Below, in pieces: positions 1 to 8,534 of a stretch of 51,751 bases of DNA. The position numbers and the translations under genes were made by a program. The number at the start of each line of letters is the position of its first letter. Positions within the stretch are counted from its first letter, which is position 1. The notes beneath the pieces are model-generated. The model saw only the letters and a list, made by a program, of their open reading frames with translations. It was not told the origin of the DNA and did not search any database. Origin of the DNA: Streptomyces sp. ADI95-17 (GTDB lineage: Bacteria; Actinomycetota; Actinomycetes; Streptomycetales; Streptomycetaceae); assembly GCF_003846175.1 (NCBI RefSeq), contig NZ_ML123044.1, positions 428,034 to 479,784 of the forward strand, given 5' to 3'.

Positions 1-807
1 AATGACCGGCCGGGCCTCCTTGCCGAGCCGGGTCTCCAGCTCGATGGCCAGCCGGTTGCCGATGCCCTGGAAGCGCTCGTGGCCGAACTGGTCGATCTCG
101 CCCTTGGCGTACGGCATGGAGCCCTCCGCCGGGTGCGCGCCCTCGGCCACGCAGATGACCGCGAACTTCTTGCCGCGCGCGAAGCGCTCCTCGACCATCT
201 TCACCAGGTCCTCCACCTCGAAGCGGCGCTCGGGGAGGCAGATGCCGTGCGCGCCGCCCGCCATTCCGGACTCCAGCGCGATCCAGCCCGCGTGCCGGCC
301 CATCACCTCGACGACCATGACCCGCTGGTGCGATTCGGCGGTGGTCTTGAGACGGTCTATGGCGTCGGTGGCGACACCCACCGCGGTGTCGAAGCCGAAG
401 GTCCGGTCGGTGGCGGAGATGTCGTTGTCGATGGTCTTGGGGACGCCGACGACGGGCATTCCGGCGTCCGACAGCATCCGGGCGGCGGTGAGGGTGCCCT
501 CGCCGCCGATCGGGATGAGGGCGTCCATGCCGTAACGGCGGCTCAGCTCGGCGCAGTTCTCGGCGGCCTCGCGCAGCCGGTCGCGCTCCAGCCGGGCCGA
601 GCCGAGAATGGTGCCGCCGCGGGCGAGGATGCCGCTGACCGCGTTGAGGTCGAGGGGGCGAAAGTGGCCGTCGAGGAGGCCCTTGAACCCGTCCTCGAAG
701 CCGATGACTTCATCGCCGTGGCCCACCACGGCGCGGTGCACGACCGACCGGATCACTGCGTTCAGACCTGGGCAGTCGCCGCCTGCGGTGAGAATTCCGA
801 TGCGCAT
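1..807 (-). CDS. pfkA: 6-phosphofructokinase, C-terminus cut off by the window edge
   Basis: Phosphorylates fructose 6-phosphate to the 1,6-bisphosphate, the committed step of glycolysis. The 269 visible codons begin with the N-terminal MRIGILTAGGDCPGLN nucleotide-binding motif. Residues 101-105 read GGEGT and residues 123-129 read PKTIDND, which holds the catalytic Asp127. Gly104 is the residue that marks ATP-dependent enzymes; PPi-dependent ones carry Asp there. Lys124 is common to actinobacterial members. The family is about 340 residues, so roughly 70 codons are missing beyond the edge. The ATG is preceded by a good GGAG ribosome site. The gene is divergent from pta, across a 219-bp spacer with dyads. 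ATP use is inferred from Gly104. Confidence 0.95.
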   Translation of the reverse strand, partial: MRIGILTAGGDCPGLNAVIRSVVHRAVVGHGDEVIGFEDGFKGLLDGHFRPLDLNAVSGILARGGTILGSARLERDRLREAAENCAELSRRYGMDALIPIGGEGTLTAARMLSDAGMPVVGVPKTIDNDISATDRTFGFDTAVGVATDAIDRLKTTAESHQRVMVVEVMGRHAGWIALESGMAGGAHGICLPERRFEVEDLVKMVEERFARGKKFAVICVAEGAHPAEGSMPYAKGEIDQFGHERFQGIGNRLAIELETRLGKEARPVI

Positions 808-896
808 CGTGCCTTGTCTCCTGCTCGCTAGTGCCGTGCATTTCGGGGGACGTCCACAGAATCCCCCGTACCGTGAGCCACGACGATTGTCCCATG

Positions 897-912
897 CCAG
901 GTCCGGACCTGG
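897..912. promoter_or_regulatory. 16-bp perfect palindrome between pfkA and pta
   Basis: CCAGGTCCGGACCTGG reads identically on both strands and lies in the 219-bp divergent spacer. A second weaker dyad, GGTAT at 972-976 and ATACC at 990-994, lies nearer pta. Either could be an operator for a shared regulator of glycolysis and acetate metabolism. No factor is recognised. Confidence 0.4.
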
Positions 913-1026
913 TGCTCCCCCTCGCCCCGGCACGGGGGCCTCGCCCGGCGGGCGACGCCTCGGCCCCCGCGGGTATCGTCAACATGGCAATACCATCCCA
1001 AACCGAAATTGGACGGGAGAACACGC

Positions 1027-3099
1027 GTGACGCGCAGCGTGTACGTGACCGGGATCGACCGGGGAGACGGCCGGCAGGTCGTCGATCTGGGAGTCATGGA
1101 GCTTCTGACGCGTCAGGTGGACCGGGTCGGGGTGTTCCGGCCGCTCGTCCACGACGGCCCCGATCGGCTGTTCGAACTGCTGCGGGCCCGCTACCGGCTC
1201 TCCCAGGACCCCGGGTCGGCGTACGGGCTGGACTACCACGAGGCCTCCGCGCTCCAGGCGGAACAGGGCACGGACGAGCTGGTCTCCCGGCTGGTCGACC
1301 GGTTCCATCAGGTGGCCCAGAAGTACGAGGTGGTGCTGGTGCTCGGCACCGACTTCGCCGCCACCCAGCTCCCCGACGAGCTGGCGCTCAACGCCCGGCT
1401 GGCCAATGAGTTCGGCGCCTCGGTGATCGCGGTGGTCGGCGGGAAGGGCCAGACCGCGGAGTCGGTGCGGGCCGAGACCCGCAACGCCTACCGCGCGTAC
1501 GCCGGGCTGGGCTGCGACGTGGTCGCGATGATCGTGAACCGGGTGGCGGCCGAGGACCGCGACGCCATCGCGGAGCGGCTGACGGCCACGCTGCCCGTCC
1601 CCTGTTCGGTCCTGCCCGACGACGCGGCGCTCTCCGCGCCGACCGTCGCCCAGATCACCGCGGCGCTCGGCGGCACGGTGCTGCTCGGCGACGACTCCGG
1701 GCTGGCGAGGAACGCGCTGGACTTCGTCTTCGGCGGCGCGATGCTGCCGAACATGCTGAACGCGCTGACGCCGGGCTGCCTGGTGGTCACGCCCGGGGAC
1801 CGGGCCGACCTGGTGGTCGGCTCGCTGGCCGCGCACAGTGCCGGGACGCCGCCCATCGCGGGGCTGCTGCTGACCCTGGACGAGCGCCCCGGCGAGGAGA
1901 TACTCAGGCTGGCCGCGCGACTCGCACCGGGCACCCCGGTCGTGTCGGTGGCCGACGGATCCTTCCCCACCGCGGCCCGGCTCTTCGGCCTGGAGGGCAA
2001 GCTGAACGCCGCGACGCCCCGCAAGGCGGAGACCGCGCTGGGCCTCTTCGAGCGCCATGTGGACACCGGCGCCCTGCTGGAGCGGATCTCGGTGGCCCGC
2101 AGCGGCCGCGTCACCCCGATGATGTTCGAGCACGAACTGCTGGAGCAGGCCCGCGCCGACCGTCGCCGGGTCGTCCTGCCGGAGGGCACCGAGGAGCGGG
2201 TGCTGCGCGCCGCCGACGTACTGATGCGCCGCGACGTCTGCGAGCTCACCCTGCTCGGCGACCCCGACGTCATCCGTAAGAAGGCCGCCGACCTCGGCAT
2301 CGATCTCGCCGGTGCGCAGCTCGTCGACCCGCAGACCTCCGAGCTGCGCCAGACCTTCGCCGAGCGGTACGCCCAGCTGCGGGCCCACCGCGGGGTCACG
2401 GCCGAGCTGGCGTACGACGTCGTCGCGGACGTCAACTACTTCGGCACCCTGATGGTCCAGGAGGGGTTCGCGGACGGCATGGTCTCCGGGGCCGTGCACT
2501 CCACCGCGGCGACGATCCGCCCGGCTTTCGAGATCATCAAGACCAAGCCGGACGCCTCGATCGTCTCCTCCGTCTTCTTCATGTGCCTCGCCGACAAGGT
2601 GCTGGTGTACGGCGACTGCGCGGTCAATCCGGACCCGGACGCGGAGCAGCTCGCCGACATCGCGGTGCAGTCGGCGGCCACCGCCGCCCGGTTCGGCGTG
2701 GACCCGCGGATCGCGATGCTGTCGTACTCGACGGGGACCTCGGGCTCGGGCGCCGATGTCGACAAGGTGCGCGCGGCGACCGACCGGGTCCGCGCGAGCC
2801 GGCCGGATCTGCGGATCGAGGGCCCGATCCAGTACGACGCCGCGGTGGAGCCGAGCGTCGCCGCGACGAAGCTGCCCGGCTCCGAGGTGGCGGGCCAGGC
2901 GACGGTGCTGATCTTCCCGGACCTGAACACCGGCAACAACACCTACAAGGCCGTGCAGCGCTCGGCCGGCGCGGTGGCCGTCGGGCCGGTGCTCCAGGGG
3001 CTGCGGAAGCCCGTCAACGACCTGTCCCGCGGCGCGCTCGTCCAGGACATCGTCAATACCGTGGCCATCACGGCGATCCAGGCACAGGGCAAGGAGTGA
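1027..3099 (+). CDS. pta: Phosphate acetyltransferase, long two-domain form
   Basis: Interconverts acetyl-CoA plus phosphate with acetyl phosphate plus CoA in the cytoplasm. The 690-residue product has an N-terminal P-loop-like regulatory half (YVTGIDRGDGRQ near the start, then a DRTGG-type middle domain). The C-terminal catalytic PTA/PTB domain runs from about residue 370 (VVLPEGTEERVLRAADV) through SYSTGTSGSG near 570. The length fits long-type enzymes (about 690-710). I chose GTG at 1027 over TTG at 1009 because GGGAGA sits about seven bases before it. Five bases separate the stop from ackA, so the two form an operon converting acetyl-CoA to acetate and ATP. Confidence 0.95.
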   Translation: MTRSVYVTGIDRGDGRQVVDLGVMELLTRQVDRVGVFRPLVHDGPDRLFELLRARYRLSQDPGSAYGLDYHEASALQAEQGTDELVSRLVDRFHQVAQKYEVVLVLGTDFAATQLPDELALNARLANEFGASVIAVVGGKGQTAESVRAETRNAYRAYAGLGCDVVAMIVNRVAAEDRDAIAERLTATLPVPCSVLPDDAALSAPTVAQITAALGGTVLLGDDSGLARNALDFVFGGAMLPNMLNALTPGCLVVTPGDRADLVVGSLAAHSAGTPPIAGLLLTLDERPGEEILRLAARLAPGTPVVSVADGSFPTAARLFGLEGKLNAATPRKAETALGLFERHVDTGALLERISVARSGRVTPMMFEHELLEQARADRRRVVLPEGTEERVLRAADVLMRRDVCELTLLGDPDVIRKKAADLGIDLAGAQLVDPQTSELRQTFAERYAQLRAHRGVTAELAYDVVADVNYFGTLMVQEGFADGMVSGAVHSTAATIRPAFEIIKTKPDASIVSSVFFMCLADKVLVYGDCAVNPDPDAEQLADIAVQSAATAARFGVDPRIAMLSYSTGTSGSGADVDKVRAATDRVRASRPDLRIEGPIQYDAAVEPSVAATKLPGSEVAGQATVLIFPDLNTGNNTYKAVQRSAGAVAVGPVLQGLRKPVNDLSRGALVQDIVNTVAITAIQAQGKE

Positions 3100-3104
3100 A
3101 CCGG

Positions 3105-4376
3105 ATGACCACCCCGACCACCGCGGGTTCCAGCACGCCGGGCGCGTACCGCGTGCTGGTCCTCAACTCCGGCTCCTCGTCGGTGAAGTACCAGCTGCTG
3201 GACATGAGCGACCGCACCCGGCTCGCGGTGGGGCTGGTCGAGCGGATCGGCGAGGAGACCTCACGTCTGGTGCACACCCCGCTGACCGGCGGCGGCGCCG
3301 AGCAGCGCGAGCGGATCGGCCCGGTCGCCGACCACGAGGCGGCGCTGAAGGCGGCGGCGCAGGAGCTGGCGGCCGACGGGCTGGGCCTGGACTCCCCGCA
3401 GCTGGCGGCGATCGGCCACCGGGTGGTGCACGGCGGGCTGCGGTTCACCGAGCCCGTGGTGATCGACGACGAGGTGCTGAAGGAGATCGAGCGCCTGGTC
3501 CCGGTGGCCCCGCTGCACAATCCGGCGAACATCACCGGCATCCTCACCGCCCGGGCCCTGCGGCCGGACCTTCCGCAGGTGGCGGTCTTCGACACGGCCT
3601 TCCACACGACGATGCCGGAGTACGCGGCGCGGTACGCGATCGACACCGAGACCGCCGACGCGCACCGCATCCGGCGCTACGGATTCCACGGCACCTCGCA
3701 CGCGTATGTCTCCCGCAAGGCCGCCGAGCTGCTGGAACGTACCCCCGAGGAGGTCAATGTCATCGTGCTGCACCTGGGCAACGGCGCCTCGGCGTCGGCG
3801 GTGGCCGGCGGCCGGTGCGTGGAGACCTCGATGGGGCTGACCCCCTTGGAGGGGCTGGTGATGGGCACCCGCTCCGGGGACATCGATCCGGCCGTCACCT
3901 TCCATCTGATGCGCGTCGCGGGGATGTCGGCGGACGAGGTCGACGCCCTGCTCAACAAGAAGAGCGGCCTGGTCGGGCTCTGCGGCGACAACGACATGCG
4001 GGAGATCCGGCGCCGGATCGACGAGGGCGACGAGCGCGCGGCGCTGGCGTTCGACATCTATGTGCACCGGCTGAAGAAGTACATCGGCGCCTATTCGGCG
4101 GTCCTCGGCCGGGTGGATGCCGTGGCGTTCACGGCGGGGGTCGGGGAGAACTCGGCACCGGTGCGGGAGGCTGCCATCGCCGGTCTGGAGGAGCTCGGAC
4201 TGGCGGTGGACGCGGATCTGAACGCCGTACGGTCCGACGAGCCCCGGCTGATCTCGCCGGACTACGCGCGGGTCGCGGTGGCCGTGGTGCCGACGGACGA
4301 GGAGCTGGAGATCGCCGTACAGACCTTCGCGCTCGTCGGGCAGGCCCACGACCCCCTCGGACAGGCCCACAACTGA
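3105..4376 (+). CDS. ackA: Acetate kinase
   Basis: Makes acetate and ATP from acetyl phosphate, or the reverse, as partner of the pta product just upstream. The 423 residues carry the family signatures: VLNSGSSSVKYQLL near the N-terminus, a VVHGGLRF segment, YGFHGTSHAYVS, LHLGNGASASAV and the adenosine-binding FTAGVGENSAPVR close to the C-terminus. It is slightly longer than the usual 400 residues because of a Thr/Ser/Gly-rich start and a tail after residue 410. The ATG has an AAGGAG site eight bases upstream that overlaps the end of pta, so translation is probably coupled. Pyruvate kinase follows after 74 bases. Confidence 0.95.
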   Translation: MTTPTTAGSSTPGAYRVLVLNSGSSSVKYQLLDMSDRTRLAVGLVERIGEETSRLVHTPLTGGGAEQRERIGPVADHEAALKAAAQELAADGLGLDSPQLAAIGHRVVHGGLRFTEPVVIDDEVLKEIERLVPVAPLHNPANITGILTARALRPDLPQVAVFDTAFHTTMPEYAARYAIDTETADAHRIRRYGFHGTSHAYVSRKAAELLERTPEEVNVIVLHLGNGASASAVAGGRCVETSMGLTPLEGLVMGTRSGDIDPAVTFHLMRVAGMSADEVDALLNKKSGLVGLCGDNDMREIRRRIDEGDERAALAFDIYVHRLKKYIGAYSAVLGRVDAVAFTAGVGENSAPVREAAIAGLEELGLAVDADLNAVRSDEPRLISPDYARVAVAVVPTDEELEIAVQTFALVGQAHDPLGQAHN

Positions 4377-4408
4377 GCACCCCCGCGCCCCTTTGTACCT
4401 TCCGCCAG

Positions 4409-4443
4409 ACGGAATATTCCGTAGCGAAACAAACCGATAGGAT
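4409..4443 (+). promoter_or_regulatory. Candidate leaderless pyk promoter with a perfect palindrome
   Basis: A perfect 14-bp palindrome, ACGGAATATTCCGT (4409-4422), lies upstream of a -10-like TAGGAT (4438-4443). The hexamer ends seven bases before the pyk ATG at 4451, so transcription would start at or next to the start codon. A weak AGGA lies inside the hexamer. The palindrome is AT-rich for this genome and overlaps the expected -35 area, so it may be a repressor or activator site. Confidence 0.5.
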
Positions 4444-4450
4444 CCGCCTC

Positions 4451-5881
4451 ATGCGCCGTTCCAAAATCGTCTGCACACTCGGTCCCGCCGTCGACTCCCA
4501 CGAGCAGCTCGTCGCTCTGATCGAGGCCGGCATGAGCGTGGCCCGCTTCAACTTCAGTCACGGCAGCCACGAGGAGCACCAGGGTCGTTACGACCGGGTC
4601 CGCAGGGCCGCCGCCGAGACCGGGCGGGCGATCGGTGTGCTCGCCGACCTCCAGGGCCCCAAGATCCGTCTGGCGAAGTTCGCCGAGGGGCCCGTCGAGC
4701 TGGTCCGCGGGGACGAGTTCACCATCACCGCCGAGGACGTCCCCGGCGACAAGTCGATCTGCGGCACGACCTACAAGGGCCTGCCCGGCGATGTCGCCAA
4801 GGGCGACCCGATCCTGATCAACGACGGCAACGTCGAGCTGAAGGTCGTCGCGGTCGAGGGCCCCCGGGTGAAGACCATCGTCATCGAGGGCGGTGTCATC
4901 TCCGACCACAAGGGCATCAACCTGCCCGGCGCGGCGGTCAACGTCCCGGCCCTGTCCGAGAAGGACGTCGACGACCTGCGGTTCGCCCTGCGGATGGGCT
5001 GCGACCTGGTGGCGCTGTCCTTCGTGCGGGACGCGGACGACGTCAAGGACGTCCACAAGGTGATGGACGAGGAGGGCCGCCGGGTCCCCGTCATCGCCAA
5101 GGTCGAGAAGCCGCAGGCCGTCGAGCACATGGAGGGCGTCGTCATGGCGTTCGACGGTGTGATGGTCGCCCGTGGTGACCTGGCCGTCGAGTACCCGCTG
5201 GAGAAGGTCCCGATGGTGCAGAAGCGCCTGGTGGAGCTCTGCCGGCGGAACGCCAAGCCGGTGATCGTCGCGACCCAGATGATGGAGTCGATGATCACCA
5301 ACTCGCGGCCGACCCGCGCCGAGGCGTCCGACGTCGCCAACGCGATCCTGGACGGCGCGGACGCGGTCATGCTGTCGGCCGAGTCCAGCGTGGGCGCGTA
5401 CCCGATCGAGACCGTCAAGACGATGTCGAAGATCGTCGTGGCCGCCGAGGAGGAGCTGCTCTCCAAGGGCCTGCAGCCGCTGGTGCCGGGCAAGAAGCCC
5501 CGTACCCAGGGCGGTTCGGTGGCCCGTGCGGCGTGCGAGATCGCGGACTTCCTGAACGGCAAGGCACTGGTCGCCTTCACCAAGTCCGGTGACACGGCCC
5601 GCCGGCTCTCCCGCTACCGCGCGGCCCAGCCCATCCTGGCCTTCACCACGGACGAGTCCACCCGCAACCAGCTCGCCCTGAGCTGGGGCGTCGAGGCCCA
5701 CGTCGTGCCGCACGTGGACAACACCGACGCGATGGTCGACCTGGTCGACGGCGAGCTGCTGAAGCTCGGCCGCTACAACGAGGGCGACACCATGGTCATC
5801 ACGGCCGGCTCGCCCCCCGGCATCCCCGGCACCACCAACATGGTCCGGGTGCACCACGTCGGCGGCGGCAGCCGCGACTGA
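4451..5881 (+). CDS. pyk: Pyruvate kinase
   Basis: Transfers phosphate from phosphoenolpyruvate to ADP, the last step of glycolysis. The 476-residue product shows MRRSKIVCTLGPA at the N-terminus, NFSHGSHEEH with the substrate-binding Asn/His, KIRLAKF, the catalytic lysine segment VIAKVEKPQA, MVARGDLAVE for metal binding, and a C-terminal domain with FTKSGDTARRLSRYR. Length and domain order (A barrel with inserted B domain, then C) match the homotetrameric family. Streptomyces usually carry two pyk genes; this is the one next to ackA-pta. A strong bidirectional hairpin follows. Confidence 0.96.
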   Translation: MRRSKIVCTLGPAVDSHEQLVALIEAGMSVARFNFSHGSHEEHQGRYDRVRRAAAETGRAIGVLADLQGPKIRLAKFAEGPVELVRGDEFTITAEDVPGDKSICGTTYKGLPGDVAKGDPILINDGNVELKVVAVEGPRVKTIVIEGGVISDHKGINLPGAAVNVPALSEKDVDDLRFALRMGCDLVALSFVRDADDVKDVHKVMDEEGRRVPVIAKVEKPQAVEHMEGVVMAFDGVMVARGDLAVEYPLEKVPMVQKRLVELCRRNAKPVIVATQMMESMITNSRPTRAEASDVANAILDGADAVMLSAESSVGAYPIETVKTMSKIVVAAEEELLSKGLQPLVPGKKPRTQGGSVARAACEIADFLNGKALVAFTKSGDTARRLSRYRAAQPILAFTTDESTRNQLALSWGVEAHVVPHVDNTDAMVDLVDGELLKLGRYNEGDTMVITAGSPPGIPGTTNMVRVHHVGGGSRD

Positions 5882-5906
5882 CCCGTCCGTCACCCCTGAG
5901 CAACGA

Positions 5907-5941
5907 CCGTGGGCCGCACTCCTCGGGAGTGCGGCCCACGG
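5907..5941. terminator. 16-bp stem terminator between convergent genes
   Basis: The arms 5907-5922 and 5926-5941 are exact reverse complements around a 3-base TCG loop. It lies 26 bases past the pyk stop and 33 bases before the end of the opposing gene, so it can serve both strands. There is no U-tract, as is usual in Streptomyces. Confidence 0.85.
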
Positions 5942-5973
5942 CCCTGTGCGGCTCCCGGACGGGACCGTGCCGG

Positions 5974-7242
5974 CTAGCTGTTGCCACCGGTGAAGTAGTT
6001 GTGCAGGCCGGGGACCTTGAGCGAGCCGCCGAACTGGCCGGCCTGGGTCACCTTGACCTTGGTGAAGAAGGCGAAGGGCACGTTCAGCGGAGGCGGTGTC
6101 TCCGGGCTGAACGTCACCGGGATGAGGCCGAAGAGGTTGCCCTTCAGCTCCTCCGTGTACATCGTCACCGTGCCGTTGCGGATGGTGGACTTGGAGCCCT
6201 TCCGCGCCTCGACATGGGTCGTCGTACCGGCCGGACCCACCGTCTTCTGGTGGAGGTTGTCGATGTCGATGGAGCTCGCGGTGAACTTCAGCGCCTTCTT
6301 GACCTTGCCGTCGTACGTCTTCACCTCGACGATGCCCTTGTAGTCGAGCCCGTTGAGGGTGAGCATCGAGCTCTCCAGGATCCACGGGTCGGTCGGGAGC
6401 AGCGGGATGCCCGTCTCCAGATCGGCCGCGGCCAGCGCCTTGGGGTCGGCGGTGGGGCACGGGAAGCGCTCCTTGGCGCCGTCCGGGATGTCCTCGTCCT
6501 TCTTGGCGTCGAGCCCCTTGACGCTGTCGTCGAGCTCCTTGACCGACTTGCCGGCCTGGCCGGCCGCCTCGCGGATGGCGTCGGCCGTCTTGTCGGCCGT
6601 CTCCTTCGCGGCGTCGGTGGCCTTCTCGACGGGCTTCTTCGCCGGCTTCTCGGCGGTGTCGGTCGCCGAAGGCTTCGGGGACGCGGTGCTCGCGCTCGGG
6701 GACGGGCTCGCCGTCTCCTTGTCCGGTCCGTCGAAGAGGTCCCTGAGCGCGTCGCCGACGCCCAGCGGGTCGAGCGGGTTCCTCGTCTTCGTGGGGGTGG
6801 GCGAGGCGCTCGGCGTGGCGGCCGGTGCGTCGGCCTCGGCGGCCTCCGTCTTCGCCTCCGGCTTCACCGATTCGCTCGCGGACGGGGTCGCCGAGGGCTT
6901 CGGGGTCGCCGATGCGCCCTTGTCACCGGAGTCGGTGGCGGACGGCGACGGGGACGCCGGCTTCGACGCGGACGGCGACGGCTCTTCGCTCGGCTCGTCG
7001 GAGCGGGTCACGCAGGGGCCGGGCGCGAAGGGAATGTCGGAACTGTCGTCGGCCAGCGCGAGCTTGGGCGTGAGCCCCATGCCCACGAAGACGGCGGTCG
7101 GCATAGCGGCGAGCGCGAACGCCTTGCCCGCGGGAATGTGCAGCTTCGTCAGCAAGGACTTCCTGGGGGCCGCGTGGCGCGGTCCGCCTCTCGTCCCGGA
7201 ATCCTCCCCGGGCGAGTTCAGCTGCCTCTCGTCACCCCGCAC
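5974..7242 (-). CDS. Membrane-anchored Pro/Ser/Ala-rich protein, third gene of the DUF6230/DUF6114 cassette
   Basis: A 422-residue protein of unknown function. A hydrophobic segment at about 41-58 (AFALAAMPTAVFVGMGL) acts as a signal or anchor. It is followed by a Pro/Ser/Thr/Ala-rich wall-spanning stretch (about 70-190), a Lys/Ala helical stretch rich in EKATDAAKETADKTADAIRE-type repeats (about 200-250), and a beta-rich C-terminal domain (about 260-422). I chose GTG at 7242, with GGGAGG just upstream, over TTG at 7266; it overlaps the end of the DUF6114 gene by 11 bases, implying translational coupling. As I recall, relatives carry the label hydrogenase expression protein HypF; nothing here resembles HypF. 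An envelope role is inference. Confidence 0.75.
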   Translation of the reverse strand: MRGDERQLNSPGEDSGTRGGPRHAAPRKSLLTKLHIPAGKAFALAAMPTAVFVGMGLTPKLALADDSSDIPFAPGPCVTRSDEPSEEPSPSASKPASPSPSATDSGDKGASATPKPSATPSASESVKPEAKTEAAEADAPAATPSASPTPTKTRNPLDPLGVGDALRDLFDGPDKETASPSPSASTASPKPSATDTAEKPAKKPVEKATDAAKETADKTADAIREAAGQAGKSVKELDDSVKGLDAKKDEDIPDGAKERFPCPTADPKALAAADLETGIPLLPTDPWILESSMLTLNGLDYKGIVEVKTYDGKVKKALKFTASSIDIDNLHQKTVGPAGTTTHVEARKGSKSTIRNGTVTMYTEELKGNLFGLIPVTFSPETPPPLNVPFAFFTKVKVTQAGQFGGSLKVPGLHNYFTGGNS

Positions 7243-7798
7243 GATGCCTCCCGCCGTCGACCTCAACTGTCGTGTCGTACTGCTCCGGCTGCTGCTGGGG
7301 CACCGCTGCCGTGCTGTGGAACTCGGATCCGGGCTCCTGCGTACCGAGGACGGCCCCGGACTTCTCCCCCGCCGCGCCGGCCGGCGCGAGGTCCGGCTTC
7401 GGCTCGCCCGGGGCCCAGGAGACGGAGAGCGCGCCGCCCAGCAGCGCGAACAGGAAGCCGACCAGGAAGCCGCCGATGTTGGCGACCGGTATCGAGATCA
7501 GCGCCAGCAGGATCGCGGCGACTCCGGCGAAAACTCTCACGATGTGGTGGAACCACATGGTGAGGCCCAGCGTGACGAGCAGGATCCCGATGATCAGGGA
7601 ACCGGCACCGGCAGTGGTGGACATCGCCAGTGTGACGTTGCCGAGGTGCATGTTGGCGTACGGAAAATAAGCGATGGGTAGACCACCCACCATGGTGAAC
7701 AGGCCCGCCCAGAACGGCCGGTTACCCCGCCAGGTGCGGAATCTCCGCCAGAAGACGCGGAGGTAGTGCTCGTTCTGCCCTGTGGACTCGGGGCTCAT
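7232..7798 (-). CDS. DUF6114 family integral membrane protein
   Basis: A 188-residue membrane protein with a short basic N-terminus (YLRVFWRRFRTWRGNRPFW) and four hydrophobic segments between about residues 27 and 135 (for example FWAGLFTMVGGLPIAYFP, SLIIGILLVTLGLTMWF, VFAGVAAILLALISIPV and GGFLVGFLFALLGGALSV). A polar C-terminal tail rich in Gln, Pro and Glu follows. The ATG at 7798 has AGGGAG about nine bases before it. It lies between the DUF6230 gene (95-bp gap) and the anchored Pro/Ser-rich gene (11-bp overlap), so all three should be one transcript. Function unknown; the family is recognised from its fold pattern and partner genes. Confidence 0.8.
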   Translation of the reverse strand: MSPESTGQNEHYLRVFWRRFRTWRGNRPFWAGLFTMVGGLPIAYFPYANMHLGNVTLAMSTTAGAGSLIIGILLVTLGLTMWFHHIVRVFAGVAAILLALISIPVANIGGFLVGFLFALLGGALSVSWAPGEPKPDLAPAGAAGEKSGAVLGTQEPGSEFHSTAAVPQQQPEQYDTTVEVDGGRHRAG

Positions 7799-7892
7799 GG
7801 AAAACAGCTCCCTGGAACCGGTACTGCTGTGAGAAGAGAAGAGGTGGGCGGCCGGAGTCCCCTCGGGAGCGCTCCGGCCACCCGGCGGGTGC

Positions 7893-8534
7893 TTAGTAGC
7901 ACTCCTTGACGCCACTGTGCAGCCGCAGGCTCAGGTTGCTGAGCTTGAAGGTGCCGGCGGTGGTCGCCCATGCCGTCTGCTTCACGTTGGTCAGCGTCGC
8001 CGTCTTGGCGCGCTGCGCGAAGCCGTTGGGGTTGACGGCCTTCTCGGTACCGGCCTGGATGCCGGGCTTGCCCATGGCTCCCGCGGCGACACCGATGTCG
8101 ATGTGCTCGAAGTACGCGTCGGCGTCGAGCTCGGCGACATCGAGGTACAGGTTGGTCGCCTCGACCGGCTTCTCCGGGTCGGTACCCGCCTTCAGCTGGA
8201 GCGTGACGCTGCCCAGACCGAACGGGAGGTTCGGAGTGACCACCGACTGGCACATGTTGGTGATCGTGGCATCGCTGAAGCCGGACACGGCAACGGCGTG
8301 GGCCCCGTTCTTGCCCTCGGGGTCCATACCCGTGGCGACGGAGCCGTACTGCACGAAGTCATGGCCGACGAGCTTGTCCGCACGCACCTTGAAGCTCTGG
8401 CCGGACACGCTGAAGGACGCCGCGAGGGCACCCTGCGCGAGACCGACACCCACCGCCGCGGTCGCGACGACGCTCGGCACCATGACCAGAGCGAAACGCT
8501 TCCATCTGGTGCCGCCACGAACCTGGGAACTCAT
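7893..8534 (-). CDS. DUF6230 family exported protein
   Basis: A 213-residue protein with a basic start (WKRF) and one hydrophobic segment at about 13-38 ending in LAQGALAASF, which fits a signal peptide or N-terminal anchor. The rest looks like an extracytoplasmic beta-rich domain with two cysteines (in NMCQSV and the terminal KECY) that could form a disulfide. The ATG at 8534 has a textbook GGAGG seven bases upstream. It is the first gene of the cassette with DUF6114 and is preceded by 559 bp of non-coding DNA with several palindromes. As I recall, some relatives are named cholesterol esterase, but I see no lipase GxSxG motif. Confidence 0.8.
   Translation of the reverse strand: MSSQVRGGTRWKRFALVMVPSVVATAAVGVGLAQGALAASFSVSGQSFKVRADKLVGHDFVQYGSVATGMDPEGKNGAHAVAVSGFSDATITNMCQSVVTPNLPFGLGSVTLQLKAGTDPEKPVEATNLYLDVAELDADAYFEHIDIGVAAGAMGKPGIQAGTEKAVNPNGFAQRAKTATLTNVKQTAWATTAGTFKLSNLSLRLHSGVKECY

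Noticed and set aside
979..2499. Long leftward frame opposite pta
   Set aside because: No motifs, and pta is unambiguous on the plus strand.
4262..6460. Long leftward open frame opposite pyk
   Set aside because: Composition is Asp/His/Gly/Arg-rich shadow sequence; pyk on the other strand has all family motifs and a ribosome site.
5974..7242. HypF hydrogenase maturation protein
   Set aside because: No acylphosphatase domain, zinc fingers or YrdC-like motif; the protein is an anchored Pro/Ser-rich envelope protein.
7893..8534. Cholesterol esterase
   Set aside because: No GxSxG nucleophile motif or catalytic triad pattern in the 213 residues.
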